In this document: piece after piece, positions 13,358 to 19,974 of the stretch
Numbering within the stretch: the first letter of the stretch is position 1
Layout: the number at the start of each line of letters is the position of its first letter
NCBI GenBank assembly: GCA_044375625.1
Contig: JBILMH010000034.1
Coordinates: forward strand, 1-19,974
Source: CAISOG01 sp044375625
GTDB taxonomy: Bacteria; Pseudomonadota; Alphaproteobacteria; CAISOG01
Reading direction: 5' to 3'
Length of the DNA stretch: 19,974 bases
Made by a program: the position numbers and the translations under genes
Notes under the pieces: model-generated
The model's database searches: none
The model's input: only the letters and a program-made list of their open reading frames with translations
Told to the model about the DNA's origin: nothing

Positions 13358-14338
13358 CTACCAACGGCGATGGAGCCACAGCCACTGGGCGGGGTGTTCA
13401 CGGATCCAACTTTCCAGCTGTTGATTGATGGCGGTAAGCCAGTTCAGGCTGGCCAGCTCCAAATCACCCCCCGCATCATCCAAAAAACCCTGAGGCCAGA
13501 CGGCGGGCAAAATCTCAACCGACAAATGATGGCCGCGTCCGCGCACCACCCGCGCCATCACGATCGGATAGCCATATTTCAACGCCAATTTGGTGGCGGC
13601 ATCGGCGGTCATCGCGGGCTGGCCAAAAAAGGGCACCGCCACCCCATCGTTCATGCGTTGATCAATCAACAGGGCGATTGATTGCCGCTGTTTCATTTTT
13701 TGCAGCAATTTTTTGCCGCCCTCTGCCCCCTTGGCAATGCCAAAGCCCTGCCAATCCTGACGCGGCCGCCCTTGGTTGCTGGCGGCATCGCGCTGTGCCC
13801 GAATCAACCGCTCTAACCAGGGGTTGTTGCCCGCCCGATAGATGCTGTACGGGGGCATGCCCAGATGATGCGCGACCAGGGGGGCAAGCTCCCAATTGCC
13901 CATATGCCCCGACACAAACATCGCGGGCTGACCACGCGCCGCCATCTCCACCACCGCCTGCCCCCCAAAAATCGGAATCCGCCCATCGGCCAGGCGGCGG
14001 CGCAGCGCGGGCAGGTGCGCCAGCTCCGCCACCACCCGACCCAAATTGTCCCACATCGCGGCCAAAATTTCCTGCCGCTCTAGCGCTGTCAGGTGGGGCA
14101 TCGCCATCGCCAACTGACTGGCCGCCAGGCGGTTGCGCCGTTTCAAATTCATCCCCAAGTAGTAGGCCAAACGCCCCCCCAGCCAGGATGCGGCCGGCAG
14201 GGGAAGCAGGCGAAACAGGCCAAACAACAGATACAGGGGGGCGGCCTGCAACACATAGCGCAACCGTCTGCCCAACGGGAATGGCACGGCACGGCGCATG
14301 GTGGGGGCGGCGCGGCGATGGCTGGATGACCGGCTCAT
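13358..14338 (-). CDS. Lipid A biosynthesis acyltransferase, LpxL/HtrB family
   Basis: A 326-residue inner-membrane enzyme that adds a secondary acyl chain to Kdo-lipid A. It has an N-terminal hydrophobic anchor at about residues 28-46, NLKRRNRLAASQLAMAMP, the HX4E catalytic motif in SGHMGNWE (His145, Glu150), the YRAGNNPWLERLI region, and LLIDQRMNDGVAVPFFG. The ending HPAQWLWLHRRW is the hallmark C-terminus of the family. The ATG overlaps the TGA of lpxK in ATGA, so the two are translationally coupled. It is the third gene of a waaA-lpxK-acyltransferase unit. Whether it transfers to the LpxL or LpxM position is not visible. Confidence 0.93.
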   Translation of the reverse strand: MSRSSSHRRAAPTMRRAVPFPLGRRLRYVLQAAPLYLLFGLFRLLPLPAASWLGGRLAYYLGMNLKRRNRLAASQLAMAMPHLTALERQEILAAMWDNLGRVVAELAHLPALRRRLADGRIPIFGGQAVVEMAARGQPAMFVSGHMGNWELAPLVAHHLGMPPYSIYRAGNNPWLERLIRAQRDAASNQGRPRQDWQGFGIAKGAEGGKKLLQKMKQRQSIALLIDQRMNDGVAVPFFGQPAMTADAATKLALKYGYPIVMARVVRGRGHHLSVEILPAVWPQGFLDDAGGDLELASLNWLTAINQQLESWIREHPAQWLWLHRRW

Positions 14339-15345
14339 ACCGCTGTATCCACCAGCCGTTGCAACAGCTTATCCATCGCGGCCAGGCTGTCGCTGTCCAG
14401 CTGCAACGCCACCTCCAACACCTGCACCCGCTGTTGCCATTCGGGGGGCAGTCGCACCCAATCCTTGCGGGTGGTGATTAACCCCGCCGACAGCTTGGCG
14501 GCGCGATGCGCCAGCTCCGCCAGATCCCCCGCACGATAGGGGTGGTGATCGGGAAAGGCCTGTACCGCCGCCAGCTCTGCCCCCGCTGCCCGCAGGCTGT
14601 TCCAGAATTTTTCAGGCCGCCCAATGCCGGCAAAGGCCACCCATCGCCGATTCGCCACTTTCTCCTGATGCGCCTGTACCACCGCCAGCTGCCCGCGCAG
14701 CAATGGCTTGGTGGCTGGCCAACGGTTGGCCAGCTGCTGGCTGTCTTCACCCAGGATTAACAGGGCATCGGCGCGGGCAACCACCGCTGACCAAGGTTCC
14801 CTCAGCCCACCCGCGGGCAGCAGGCGGCCATTGCCCAGCCCCACGATGCCATCCACCACCAGCAGGCTGATGGTCGGGCTTAGCCGCCAATGCTGCATCC
14901 CATCATCCAGCAGCAGTTGGTTGGCACCCGCCGCCGCAGCCGCCCGCGCCAGTGCCAGGCGATCACGGCCAACCCAGGTTGGGGCAATTGCGGTATGCAG
15001 CAACGCTTCGTCGCCCACCTCACTGACCTTATCACCCGCCTGCACCTGCCGAATCGCCGCCACCCGCCCGCCATAACCGCGCAGCCCGATGTGCGGGCTC
15101 TGGCTAAGCTGTTGCAATCGGCGCGCAATAAATTGCACCACGGGGGTTTTGCCCGATCCGCCGACCGTTACCCCCCCCACCACCAGGGTTGGCAGCGCGG
15201 CGGCCACCGGGTGCGATGCGTTTTTATCCAGCCATAGCCCCAGGCTGTATAGCCAGCTGGCGGGTGTAAGGGCGCCACTTATAAGACGGGGAAGGCGGGC
15301 AACCCTACCGTCATCATGCCACCACCAGGGGGTGCGCCAAAGCAT
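14335..15345 (-). CDS. lpxK: Tetraacyldisaccharide 4'-kinase (lipid A 4'-kinase)
   Basis: A 336-residue peripheral membrane kinase that phosphorylates the 4' position of the lipid A disaccharide with ATP. The N-terminus (MLWRTPWWWHDDG) fits the LpxK start, a hydrophobic segment follows near residues 22-37, and the Walker A is GGVTVGGSGKTP (57-68). LLLDDGMQHWRL matches the family's DDG-Q-H region, and DHHPYRAGDLAEL plus LITTRKDWVRLP near the C-terminus are also family features. It lies nine bases after the waaA stop and overlaps the acyltransferase start by four bases. The only notable sequence feature is a C8 run (15171-15178) encoding the glycines of the P-loop region. Confidence 0.95.
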   Translation of the reverse strand: MLWRTPWWWHDDGRVARLPRLISGALTPASWLYSLGLWLDKNASHPVAAALPTLVVGGVTVGGSGKTPVVQFIARRLQQLSQSPHIGLRGYGGRVAAIRQVQAGDKVSEVGDEALLHTAIAPTWVGRDRLALARAAAAAGANQLLLDDGMQHWRLSPTISLLVVDGIVGLGNGRLLPAGGLREPWSAVVARADALLILGEDSQQLANRWPATKPLLRGQLAVVQAHQEKVANRRWVAFAGIGRPEKFWNSLRAAGAELAAVQAFPDHHPYRAGDLAELAHRAAKLSAGLITTRKDWVRLPPEWQQRVQVLEVALQLDSDSLAAMDKLLQRLVDTAV

Positions 15346-15354
15346 CCGAACCGA

Positions 15355-16626
15355 CTAAGACTTGGGTAAATAGGGTTGCAGCATGTCGATCAAGCGATCC
15401 AGAACATGCGCCTGCCCCTCAGCAAAGGCCAACCCCGCCTGCCCCATCGTTGCCCGCTCTTTGGGGGCATGCAACAGCCTTAACAGCTCCGCGCGCAGCC
15501 CGCGTTCGTCCGCGACTACCAGGCCACAACCAGCGGTCACCATGTTGGCGGTCATTTCCTCAAAGGCAAACATATGTTGGCCGCAAATCATGGGGCAGCC
15601 CAGCGCCAACCCCTCCAACGGATTGTGGCCGCCAAAAGGAATAAAGGATCCGCCCATCACCGCCACCTGCGCCAATCGGTACCACAAACCCAGCTCCCCC
15701 ATCGTATCGGCCAGATACAGATCGGTCTGCGGGGTTAGGGGCTGGTTAATCCCGCGCCGCGCCACCACCAAATCGGGGAAGGCCTCCGCCAGGGTGGTGG
15801 CCAATTCCTCTCCCCGCACTGCATGACGCGGGGCGATGACGGTGATTAAATTTGGCACCTCGGCCTTTAGGTACTGATGCACCCGCGCCGCCAACAACTC
15901 CTCCCCCACATGGGTGGAGACAAAGGCTATCAGAGGTCGTTGCCCAATCTGCTGCCGCAAATCGGCCAGCACAGTATCATCCGCGTTCAGGGGCGGCGCC
16001 GCGAATTTCAGATTGCCAATACAGCTGACGTTAGGAAACTTCAGGCGGCGATAGCGTTCGGCATCCGGCTCACTCTGCGCCAGGGTGGCGGTAAAGCTGT
16101 CACCCATACGGGCAATCGTGCGTGGCCAACGCAGCCAATGGTCAAAAGATTTGGGCTTCATGCGGGCGTTAACCAGCAGGGTGGGAATCCGCCGCAACTT
16201 TAACTGCCGCAGCCAGTTTGGCCACAGCTCAGACTCCAGCCACAGCACCAAATCGGGTTGCCAGTGATTCAAAAACCGCCGCACCCATGGCAGGGCATCG
16301 ACAGGAAAAAACTGATGCATAGCGGGCGGTGGCAATTGTTTCGCCATCAATTTCGCCGAGCTTACCGTGCCGGTGGTCAGCAAAATGCTGGCGGCGGGGT
16401 ATTGCGCCTGCAACCGCTTAATCAAGGGAATGGCGGAGTTGCTTTCGCCCACACTGGCGCCGTGAATCCATATCAAAAAGCCGTCAGGCCGCGCCAGGCT
16501 GGCTTGCCCCATCCGTTCTGGCAGCCGCGCCGCATCCTCCTTACCCCTGGCCAGCCGTCGCCGCAGCAAAAGGCGCAGGGCGGGCGTCGCCAGACTGGTC
16601 AGCGGGGGGTAGAGGTCAATCAACAT
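15355..16626 (-). CDS. waaA: 3-deoxy-D-manno-octulosonic acid (Kdo) transferase
   Basis: A 423-residue GT30 glycosyltransferase that attaches Kdo to the lipid A precursor from CMP-Kdo at the inner-membrane face. Evidence is IHGASVGES (catalytic Glu61), LLTTGTVSSAKL, the HQFFPVDALPWVRRFL segment, LVLWLESELWPNWL, LVNARMKPKSF, and the C-terminal VMGGSFIPFGGHNPLEGLALGCPMICG. The length is normal. It is the first gene of the waaA-lpxK-acyltransferase unit, and a short promoter region (16627-16759) is shared with the divergent fdxA. No strong Shine-Dalgarno is seen before ATG 16626. Whether it adds one or two Kdo residues is not visible. Confidence 0.95.
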   Translation of the reverse strand: MLIDLYPPLTSLATPALRLLLRRRLARGKEDAARLPERMGQASLARPDGFLIWIHGASVGESNSAIPLIKRLQAQYPAASILLTTGTVSSAKLMAKQLPPPAMHQFFPVDALPWVRRFLNHWQPDLVLWLESELWPNWLRQLKLRRIPTLLVNARMKPKSFDHWLRWPRTIARMGDSFTATLAQSEPDAERYRRLKFPNVSCIGNLKFAAPPLNADDTVLADLRQQIGQRPLIAFVSTHVGEELLAARVHQYLKAEVPNLITVIAPRHAVRGEELATTLAEAFPDLVVARRGINQPLTPQTDLYLADTMGELGLWYRLAQVAVMGGSFIPFGGHNPLEGLALGCPMICGQHMFAFEEMTANMVTAGCGLVVADERGLRAELLRLLHAPKERATMGQAGLAFAEGQAHVLDRLIDMLQPYLPKS

Positions 16627-16759
16627 GGGCTTAGACTATCCATAGCAGGATTGCGTGGCAAGTAGGGTTACAGCATCGCCCGCCCACCATGCCGTTTTGC
16701 TTGCTTTTTGGTGATTATTTGCTCATGATAGCATTTCACTTTTTCAAAAGATCTGCATC

Positions 16760-17095
16760 ATGACCTATGTCGTTACCGAAGCCTGCATCCGTTGCAAATA
16801 CATGGATTGCGTCAGCGTTTGTCCCGTCGATTGCTTTTTTGAGGGCGAAAATATGCTGGTTATCCATCCCGATCAATGCATTGACTGCGGCGTGTGTGAG
16901 CCGGAGTGCCCCGCCGGCGCCATTATCGCCGACACCGATCCCGCGGCGGAGCGTTGGGTGCAGCTGAACCGTGATTATGCCGCGCAATGGCCAAGTATTC
17001 GCCAGAAGGGAACGGCGCCTACTGATGCCGACCAATGGCTTGATAAGCCTGATAAAATCGCCCTGTTTTCCCCCAATCCTGGCCAACAGGATTAA
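16760..17095 (+). CDS. fdxA: Seven-iron ferredoxin (3Fe-4S/4Fe-4S), FdxA-type
   Basis: A 111-residue ferredoxin of the Azotobacter FdI type. Cysteines 9, 17 and 50 should bind the 3Fe-4S cluster, and 21, 40, 43 and 46 the 4Fe-4S cluster; the positions match FdI shifted by one, including the extra Cys12 and Cys25. Key stretches are TEACIRCKYMDCVSVCPVDC and QCIDCGVCEPECPAGAI. The C-terminal half has the usual WVQLNRDYAAQWP helix. It is an electron carrier whose partner is not evident here. carD follows about 200 bases downstream on the same strand, an arrangement common in alphaproteobacteria. The ATG has only an AAAGA-like ribosome site. Confidence 0.96.
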   Translation: MTYVVTEACIRCKYMDCVSVCPVDCFFEGENMLVIHPDQCIDCGVCEPECPAGAIIADTDPAAERWVQLNRDYAAQWPSIRQKGTAPTDADQWLDKPDKIALFSPNPGQQD

Positions 17096-17213
17096 GCAAA
17101 GGCCGGTGGTTGCCCAAGGCTACTTGGCCAAATTCCTGCTGCCGTTGTTGAATTTCATAAAATTAACTTGATTTTCCCTAAAATTGATGTTAGCTTTCAC
17201 TAAATCTTCACAT

Positions 17214-17230
17214 AACCTGCTAAGGTTTTT
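17214..17230 (+). terminator. Short terminator-like hairpin between fdxA and carD
   Basis: AACCT (17214-17218) and AGGTT (17223-17227) form a five-base stem with a GCTA loop, followed by TTTATT. It could end fdxA transcripts or act in the carD leader. The stem is short, so chance is possible. Confidence 0.28.
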
Positions 17231-17293
17231 ATTGCGCGGGTCAACTGTTACAAAAGCTTTCCAATCACAGTTTTGAACAAAAGGGGTCACAAA

Positions 17294-17818
17294 ATGACAA
17301 ATGTTGTTGCCAATTCCAATAAGGATTCATCCTTTCAAATCGGCGAATATGTTGTGTATCCCACGCATGGGGTTGGCCAAGTGTCCCGCATGGAAAACCA
17401 AGTTTTTGCTGGGCAAGAGCTGAATGTGGTGGTCATCAGCTTTGAGAAAGAGAAAATGACGCTGCGCATTCCGACCGCCAAGGTTGCTAAGGCTGGTCTG
17501 CGCAAACTGGCCAGCCGTGAACATCTGGATAAGGCGCTTACCAAACTTCAGGGGCGCGCCCGCGTTCGCCGCGTGATGTGGAGCCGTCGTGCACAGGAAT
17601 ATGAGGCCAAGATTAACTCGGGCGATCCTGTTGCGATTGCTGAGGTGGTGCGCGATCTGTTTCGCAGCAAGTCTCAAACGGAACAATCCTATAGCGAACG
17701 GCAAATTTATCAGCAGGCCTTAGATCGTTTGGCGCGTGAATACGCCGCCATCGAACAGGTTGATGAAAAAACAGCCGCCGAACGGTTGGAAGGTTATCTG
17801 AATAAGGTTGCCGCCTAA
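17294..17818 (+). CDS. CarD/CdnL-family transcriptional regulator
   Basis: A 174-residue CarD-type protein that binds the RNA polymerase beta subunit and stabilises promoter open complexes, notably at rRNA promoters. The N-terminal RNA-polymerase-interacting domain is recognisable from FQIGEYVVYPTHGVGQV and the following VVVISFEKEKMTLRIPTAK strands. The helical C-terminal DNA-binding part includes RARVRRVMWSRRAQEYEAKINSGD, VVRDLFR and YSERQIYQQALDRLAREYAAIE. The start is ATG 17294, with AAGGGG (17281-17286) seven bases upstream; an upstream in-frame TTG (17273) lacks such a site. No clear terminator follows. Confidence 0.93.
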   Translation: MTNVVANSNKDSSFQIGEYVVYPTHGVGQVSRMENQVFAGQELNVVVISFEKEKMTLRIPTAKVAKAGLRKLASREHLDKALTKLQGRARVRRVMWSRRAQEYEAKINSGDPVAIAEVVRDLFRSKSQTEQSYSERQIYQQALDRLAREYAAIEQVDEKTAAERLEGYLNKVAA

Positions 17819-17991
17819 TCATTCTGTGCGCGAGCCATGCGTGATGGGTCTTGCCTAGCTTCTACGGGCTAAGGCGGTCAGGCCGTGGCAGCAATAAATC
17901 GGAATGGCGTGACAGAATTTTGTTGGGTTTTTTCGCAAGAAGTCTTAAGGTTTTCTAAGTATCCCACCCTCTAATCCTTAAGGGCACATCC

Positions 17992-18654
17992 ATGGTTTGC
18001 ATTATTACTGTTGCACAGCAAAAGGGCGGCGTTGGCAAAAGCACGCTGGCCGCGCAATTGGCCATCAGCTATCAAGCCCTGGGGCAAAAGGTGGTGGTGG
18101 TCGATATCGATCCGCAGGGCAGCTTGACTTATTGGTATCAACAGCGCATCGCCCGCCTTGGTAATGTTGAGGCTACGCCTGAGGTGCGAAGCATCACGGG
18201 TTGGCGCGTTCATAATGAGGTGTTGCGCCTAAGCGAAAGCTATGACCGCGTTATCGTCGACAGCCCCCCCCATACCCAGACTGAGGCCAAAATCGCCATT
18301 CGTTCGGCCGACCTGGTGCTGGTACCGCTGCAACCCAGCCCGCTGGATGTCTGGGCGACCCAGCGCACGGTGGAGCTTACCAATGCTGAGGGGCGGCCAA
18401 TGCTGGCGGTACTGAACCGCGTTACCGGTCGGGCAAAGTTGGTTGAGGCCACGCGGCAGGAGTTTGCTGCCCATGGTATCCCGCTGGCAGAAACGGGCAT
18501 TGCCAACCGTGTTGCCTATAGCGTTAGCATGGCAAAGGGCAGTGGTGTGGCCGAAACATCGCCTAACAGTGCCGCCGCTGAGGAAATCAACCGCCTGATC
18601 GTGGAAATTGAACAGCATGGCGCTGGCCAGGCGTTTGCGGGCGCCGCCGCCTAG
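17992..18654 (+). CDS. ParA/MinD-type P-loop ATPase, orphan
   Basis: A 220-residue ParA-family ATPase. The deviant Walker A QKGGVGKST is at residues 10-18 (signature Lys11 and Lys16), VVVVDIDPQGSLTYW is the switch region, and VIVDSPPH is the Walker B-like motif. There is no N-terminal DNA-binding domain, so it resembles short chromosome-type ParA or cargo-positioning ATPases rather than plasmid ParA with an HTH. No parB gene or parS-like site is visible within the window, so the partner is unknown. AAGGG lies about seven bases before the ATG. It converges with the HNH gene 47 bases away. Confidence 0.9.
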   Translation: MVCIITVAQQKGGVGKSTLAAQLAISYQALGQKVVVVDIDPQGSLTYWYQQRIARLGNVEATPEVRSITGWRVHNEVLRLSESYDRVIVDSPPHTQTEAKIAIRSADLVLVPLQPSPLDVWATQRTVELTNAEGRPMLAVLNRVTGRAKLVEATRQEFAAHGIPLAETGIANRVAYSVSMAKGSGVAETSPNSAAAEEINRLIVEIEQHGAGQAFAGAAA

Positions 18655-18701
18655 ATCATTTTCGCTTTAGAAAAAACTGCTCTCGTCTTCTGGTTCAGCC
18701 G

Positions 18702-19328
18702 CTAAACAGTTTCCAGCTCAGAATCCCAGTAGAGAAAGTCGCGCCAAGTTTGGTGGAAGGTTTCGGGACGAAACTTTTGCGCGTTCCGCTGTAACACCTG
18801 CATGGTGGGTTGGATCGGCGGGCAAATCAGCTGCATCCCCACTGCTGCAGGAACCAGGCTACCCTTACGCAGGTTGCAGGGCAAACAGGCCGCCACCACA
18901 TTTTTCCAGGTGGTTCTGCCACCGCGACAACGCGGAATCACATGATCAAAGGTCAGGTTGTGGGCACTGTGCGCCACGCCGCAGTATTGGCAGGCGAAAC
19001 GATCACGCAAAAATACGTTGTAGCGAGTAAAAGCGGGATGGCGCGACAGCGGCACATATTCCTTTAGCGCGATCACCGATGGCAAAGCCATTTCAAAACT
19101 GGGGGATCGCACCACCTGGTCATCATAAACTGACACCACCTGCACCCGTTTCAAAAAGACGGCGCGCACCGCATCTTGCCAACTGCAAACCGATAGAGGG
19201 AAGTAGGACAGGGGCCGAAAATCGGCGTTTAGCACCAGTGCTGGAGAATGGTGCAAGCCCTGGATCATCCAAGCCGCACCCGCCGCCACCTTCGCCCACA
19301 CCCTATTAGGGAAAGAGGGCAGAGACAT
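18702..19328 (-). CDS. HNH endonuclease family protein
   Basis: An HNH-fold protein of 188-208 residues, depending on the start. Numbered from ATG 19328: the conserved entry PALVLNADFRPLSYFPLS (29-46), PSFEMALPSVIALKEYVP (76-93), the zinc knuckle CQYC (113-116), FDHVIPRCRGG (His129), WKNVV (Asn143), and AACLPCNLRKG with Cys148 and Cys151, ending DFLYWDSELE. This conserved family is widespread in alphaproteobacteria, often outside defence islands, and its substrate is unclear. The frame is open to 19385, but a promoter-like pair at 19370-19398 would start transcription near 19363, arguing against that codon. ATG 19268 (MIQGLHHSP) fits homologues equally well. No start has a good ribosome site. 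Confidence 0.85.
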   Translation of the reverse strand: MSLPSFPNRVWAKVAAGAAWMIQGLHHSPALVLNADFRPLSYFPLSVCSWQDAVRAVFLKRVQVVSVYDDQVVRSPSFEMALPSVIALKEYVPLSRHPAFTRYNVFLRDRFACQYCGVAHSAHNLTFDHVIPRCRGGRTTWKNVVAACLPCNLRKGSLVPAAVGMQLICPPIQPTMQVLQRNAQKFRPETFHQTWRDFLYWDSELETV

Positions 19329-19369
19329 CGGCCAATTAACTGTGGTAATACAACAGCGTTCATGGAAGC

Positions 19370-19398
19370 ATTGTACCCCAACCATAGTTAACGCGCAA
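19370..19398 (-). promoter_or_regulatory. Candidate promoter of the HNH gene
   Basis: On the minus strand TTGCGC (19398-19393) and TACAAT (19375-19370, five of six to the -10 consensus) are exactly 17 bases apart. The -35 matches only three of six. If real, it excludes the longest possible HNH start at 19385. Confidence 0.35.
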
Positions 19399-19406
19399 GG
19401 GCGTGT

Positions 19407-19428
19407 GTGAGGGGAATACCCCCTTCAC
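19407..19428. other. Imperfect hairpin between esterase and HNH genes
   Basis: GTGAGGGG (19407-19414) can pair with CCCC-T-TCAC (19420-19428) around AATAC with one bulged base. It lies just after the esterase stop on the minus strand, but no T-run follows, so a terminator role is doubtful. Confidence 0.25.
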
Positions 19429-19434
19429 CCTCGT

Positions 19435-19974
19435 CTACTTCAACTGCTCGGCCAAAAAGGCTGCCCCCGCGGCCAGGGCGCGTTCATCGATACCATGGCC
19501 AAGCCCCTGCAACATAAGGCTTTTTACAGGAACCTTGTATTTCTGAAGCAGTTTTTCGGCATTGCCCATCGCCTCAGCGGGAATAACGGGATCATCCTCA
19601 CCATGCACCAAAAAGACGGTGGGGGGTGACTTAAGCTCTGTTTCCTGCTGTTCCGCATCCAACAGCAATCCGGAGTAGGACAGCACCGCCCGCACCAACC
19701 CTTCGGCCTTTAGGGACGCATACAGGGCGGTCATCGCCCCCTGACTGAACCCCACCAGGGCAACGGGCAACTGTTGCAACTGTTGCTCATCCAAAAATTC
19801 ACCAATGAAGGTGCTTAGTTCGGCGGCGGCCTGTTTCATGCCATCCACCATCACCCCCATCGGCACCTCATACAGCGGGAACCATTGCCGCCCGCTGGGC
19901 AAATGATCACAGGGAAAGGGGGCATTGGGCGCCACAAACAGGGTGTTGGGCAGCAATGGTTGCCACACATCGGC
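19435..19974 (-). CDS. Alpha/beta-hydrolase, carboxylesterase/phospholipase type, partial at right edge
   Basis: The C-terminal 179 codons of an alpha/beta-hydrolase of the dienelactone-hydrolase/acyl-protein-thioesterase-like group (YpfH-type). The nucleophile elbow is VGFSQGAM (Ser), the acid is in VHGEDDPVIP, and the catalytic His is in GLGHGID. LPNTLFVAPNAPFPCD upstream is the usual segment before the first helix. The frame is still open at the edge (Ala-Asp before the GTG at 19968), and members normally have about 25-40 more residues with an HG oxyanion motif, so the true start is outside the window. Substrate: small carboxyl esters, inferred from the family only. Confidence 0.88.
   Translation of the reverse strand, partial: ADVWQPLLPNTLFVAPNAPFPCDHLPSGRQWFPLYEVPMGVMVDGMKQAAAELSTFIGEFLDEQQLQQLPVALVGFSQGAMTALYASLKAEGLVRAVLSYSGLLLDAEQQETELKSPPTVFLVHGEDDPVIPAEAMGNAEKLLQKYKVPVKSLMLQGLGHGIDERALAAGAAFLAEQLK

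Noticed and set aside
13023..13385. 120-codon minus-strand open frame in the repeat region
   Set aside because: It consists of translated tandem repeats and hairpin units (recurring LCCHP segments), with no ribosome site or homology.
13678..14481. 267-codon plus-strand open frame opposite the LpxL and LpxK genes
   Set aside because: Pro/Ala/Ser-rich translation, antisense to two well-supported genes that overlap by ATGA, and no ribosome site.
17853..17876. GCCTAGC/GCTAAGGC hairpin after carD as a terminator or tRNA-like fold
   Set aside because: The stem needs a bulge, there is no T-run, and no cloverleaf could be built around it.
18702..19328. HNH protein plus ParA as a defence or mobile system
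   Set aside because: The HNH protein belongs to a widely conserved housekeeping-like family in alphaproteobacteria, and the two genes are convergent with separate promoters.

Overview
The window reads as chromosomal DNA from a Gram-negative alphaproteobacterium. The evidence is a complete lipid A/Kdo gene run (waaA, lpxK and an LpxL-type acyltransferase), an O-antigen ligase/polymerase, a seven-iron ferredoxin (fdxA) next to a carD-type regulator, an omega subunit with an alphaproteobacterial-looking core, and an HNH protein of a type common in that class. I cannot name the genus. Most genes look GC-rich, with many C/G homopolymers. Three unrecognised genes (about 2133-3128, 9930-10814 and 12252-12653) look clearly more AT-rich.

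Layout. 1-22: start of a minus-strand gene that runs off the left edge. 101-1768 (-): RhlE-type DEAD-box helicase. 1769-2132: divergent intergenic region with a terminator-like hairpin and a Fur-box-like palindrome. 2133-3128 (+): unrecognised protein. 3155-8313 (-): a large AsmA/YhdP-like envelope protein translationally coupled to an O-antigen ligase/polymerase that contains a ten-base homopolymer. 8440-9745 (+): bcp peroxiredoxin and nadK. 9930-10814 (+): AT-rich secreted orphan whose 3' end overlaps the 3' end of a convergent PAP2 phosphatase (10765-11652, -). 11721-12170 (-): rpoZ. 12252-12653 (-): small orphan. 12660-13357: repeat-rich non-coding stretch with palindromic elements and a 34-bp tandem array. 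13358-16626 (-): waaA-lpxK-lpxL operon. 16760-17818 (+): fdxA and carD. 17992-18654 (+): orphan ParA-type ATPase. 18702-19328 (-): HNH endonuclease. 19435-19974 (-): alpha/beta hydrolase cut by the right edge.

How the genes fit together. Cell-envelope assembly dominates. WaaA, LpxK and the acyltransferase make the Kdo-lipid A core, the Wzy/WaaL-type protein handles O-antigen, the AsmA-like protein probably moves or organises outer-membrane lipid, and the PAP2 enzyme may remove lipid phosphates. bcp and nadK form a two-gene peroxide-defence/NADPH-supply unit. The rest is housekeeping: RNA helicase, omega, CarD and ferredoxin.

I found no CRISPR array, transposase, rRNA or tRNA. The least explained signals are the poly-G tract in the O-antigen gene, a strong excess of the hexamer TGGCCA, the operator-like site before the 2133 orphan, the AT-rich orphan abutting PAP2, and the palindrome/tandem-repeat cluster at 12.87-13.32 kb.
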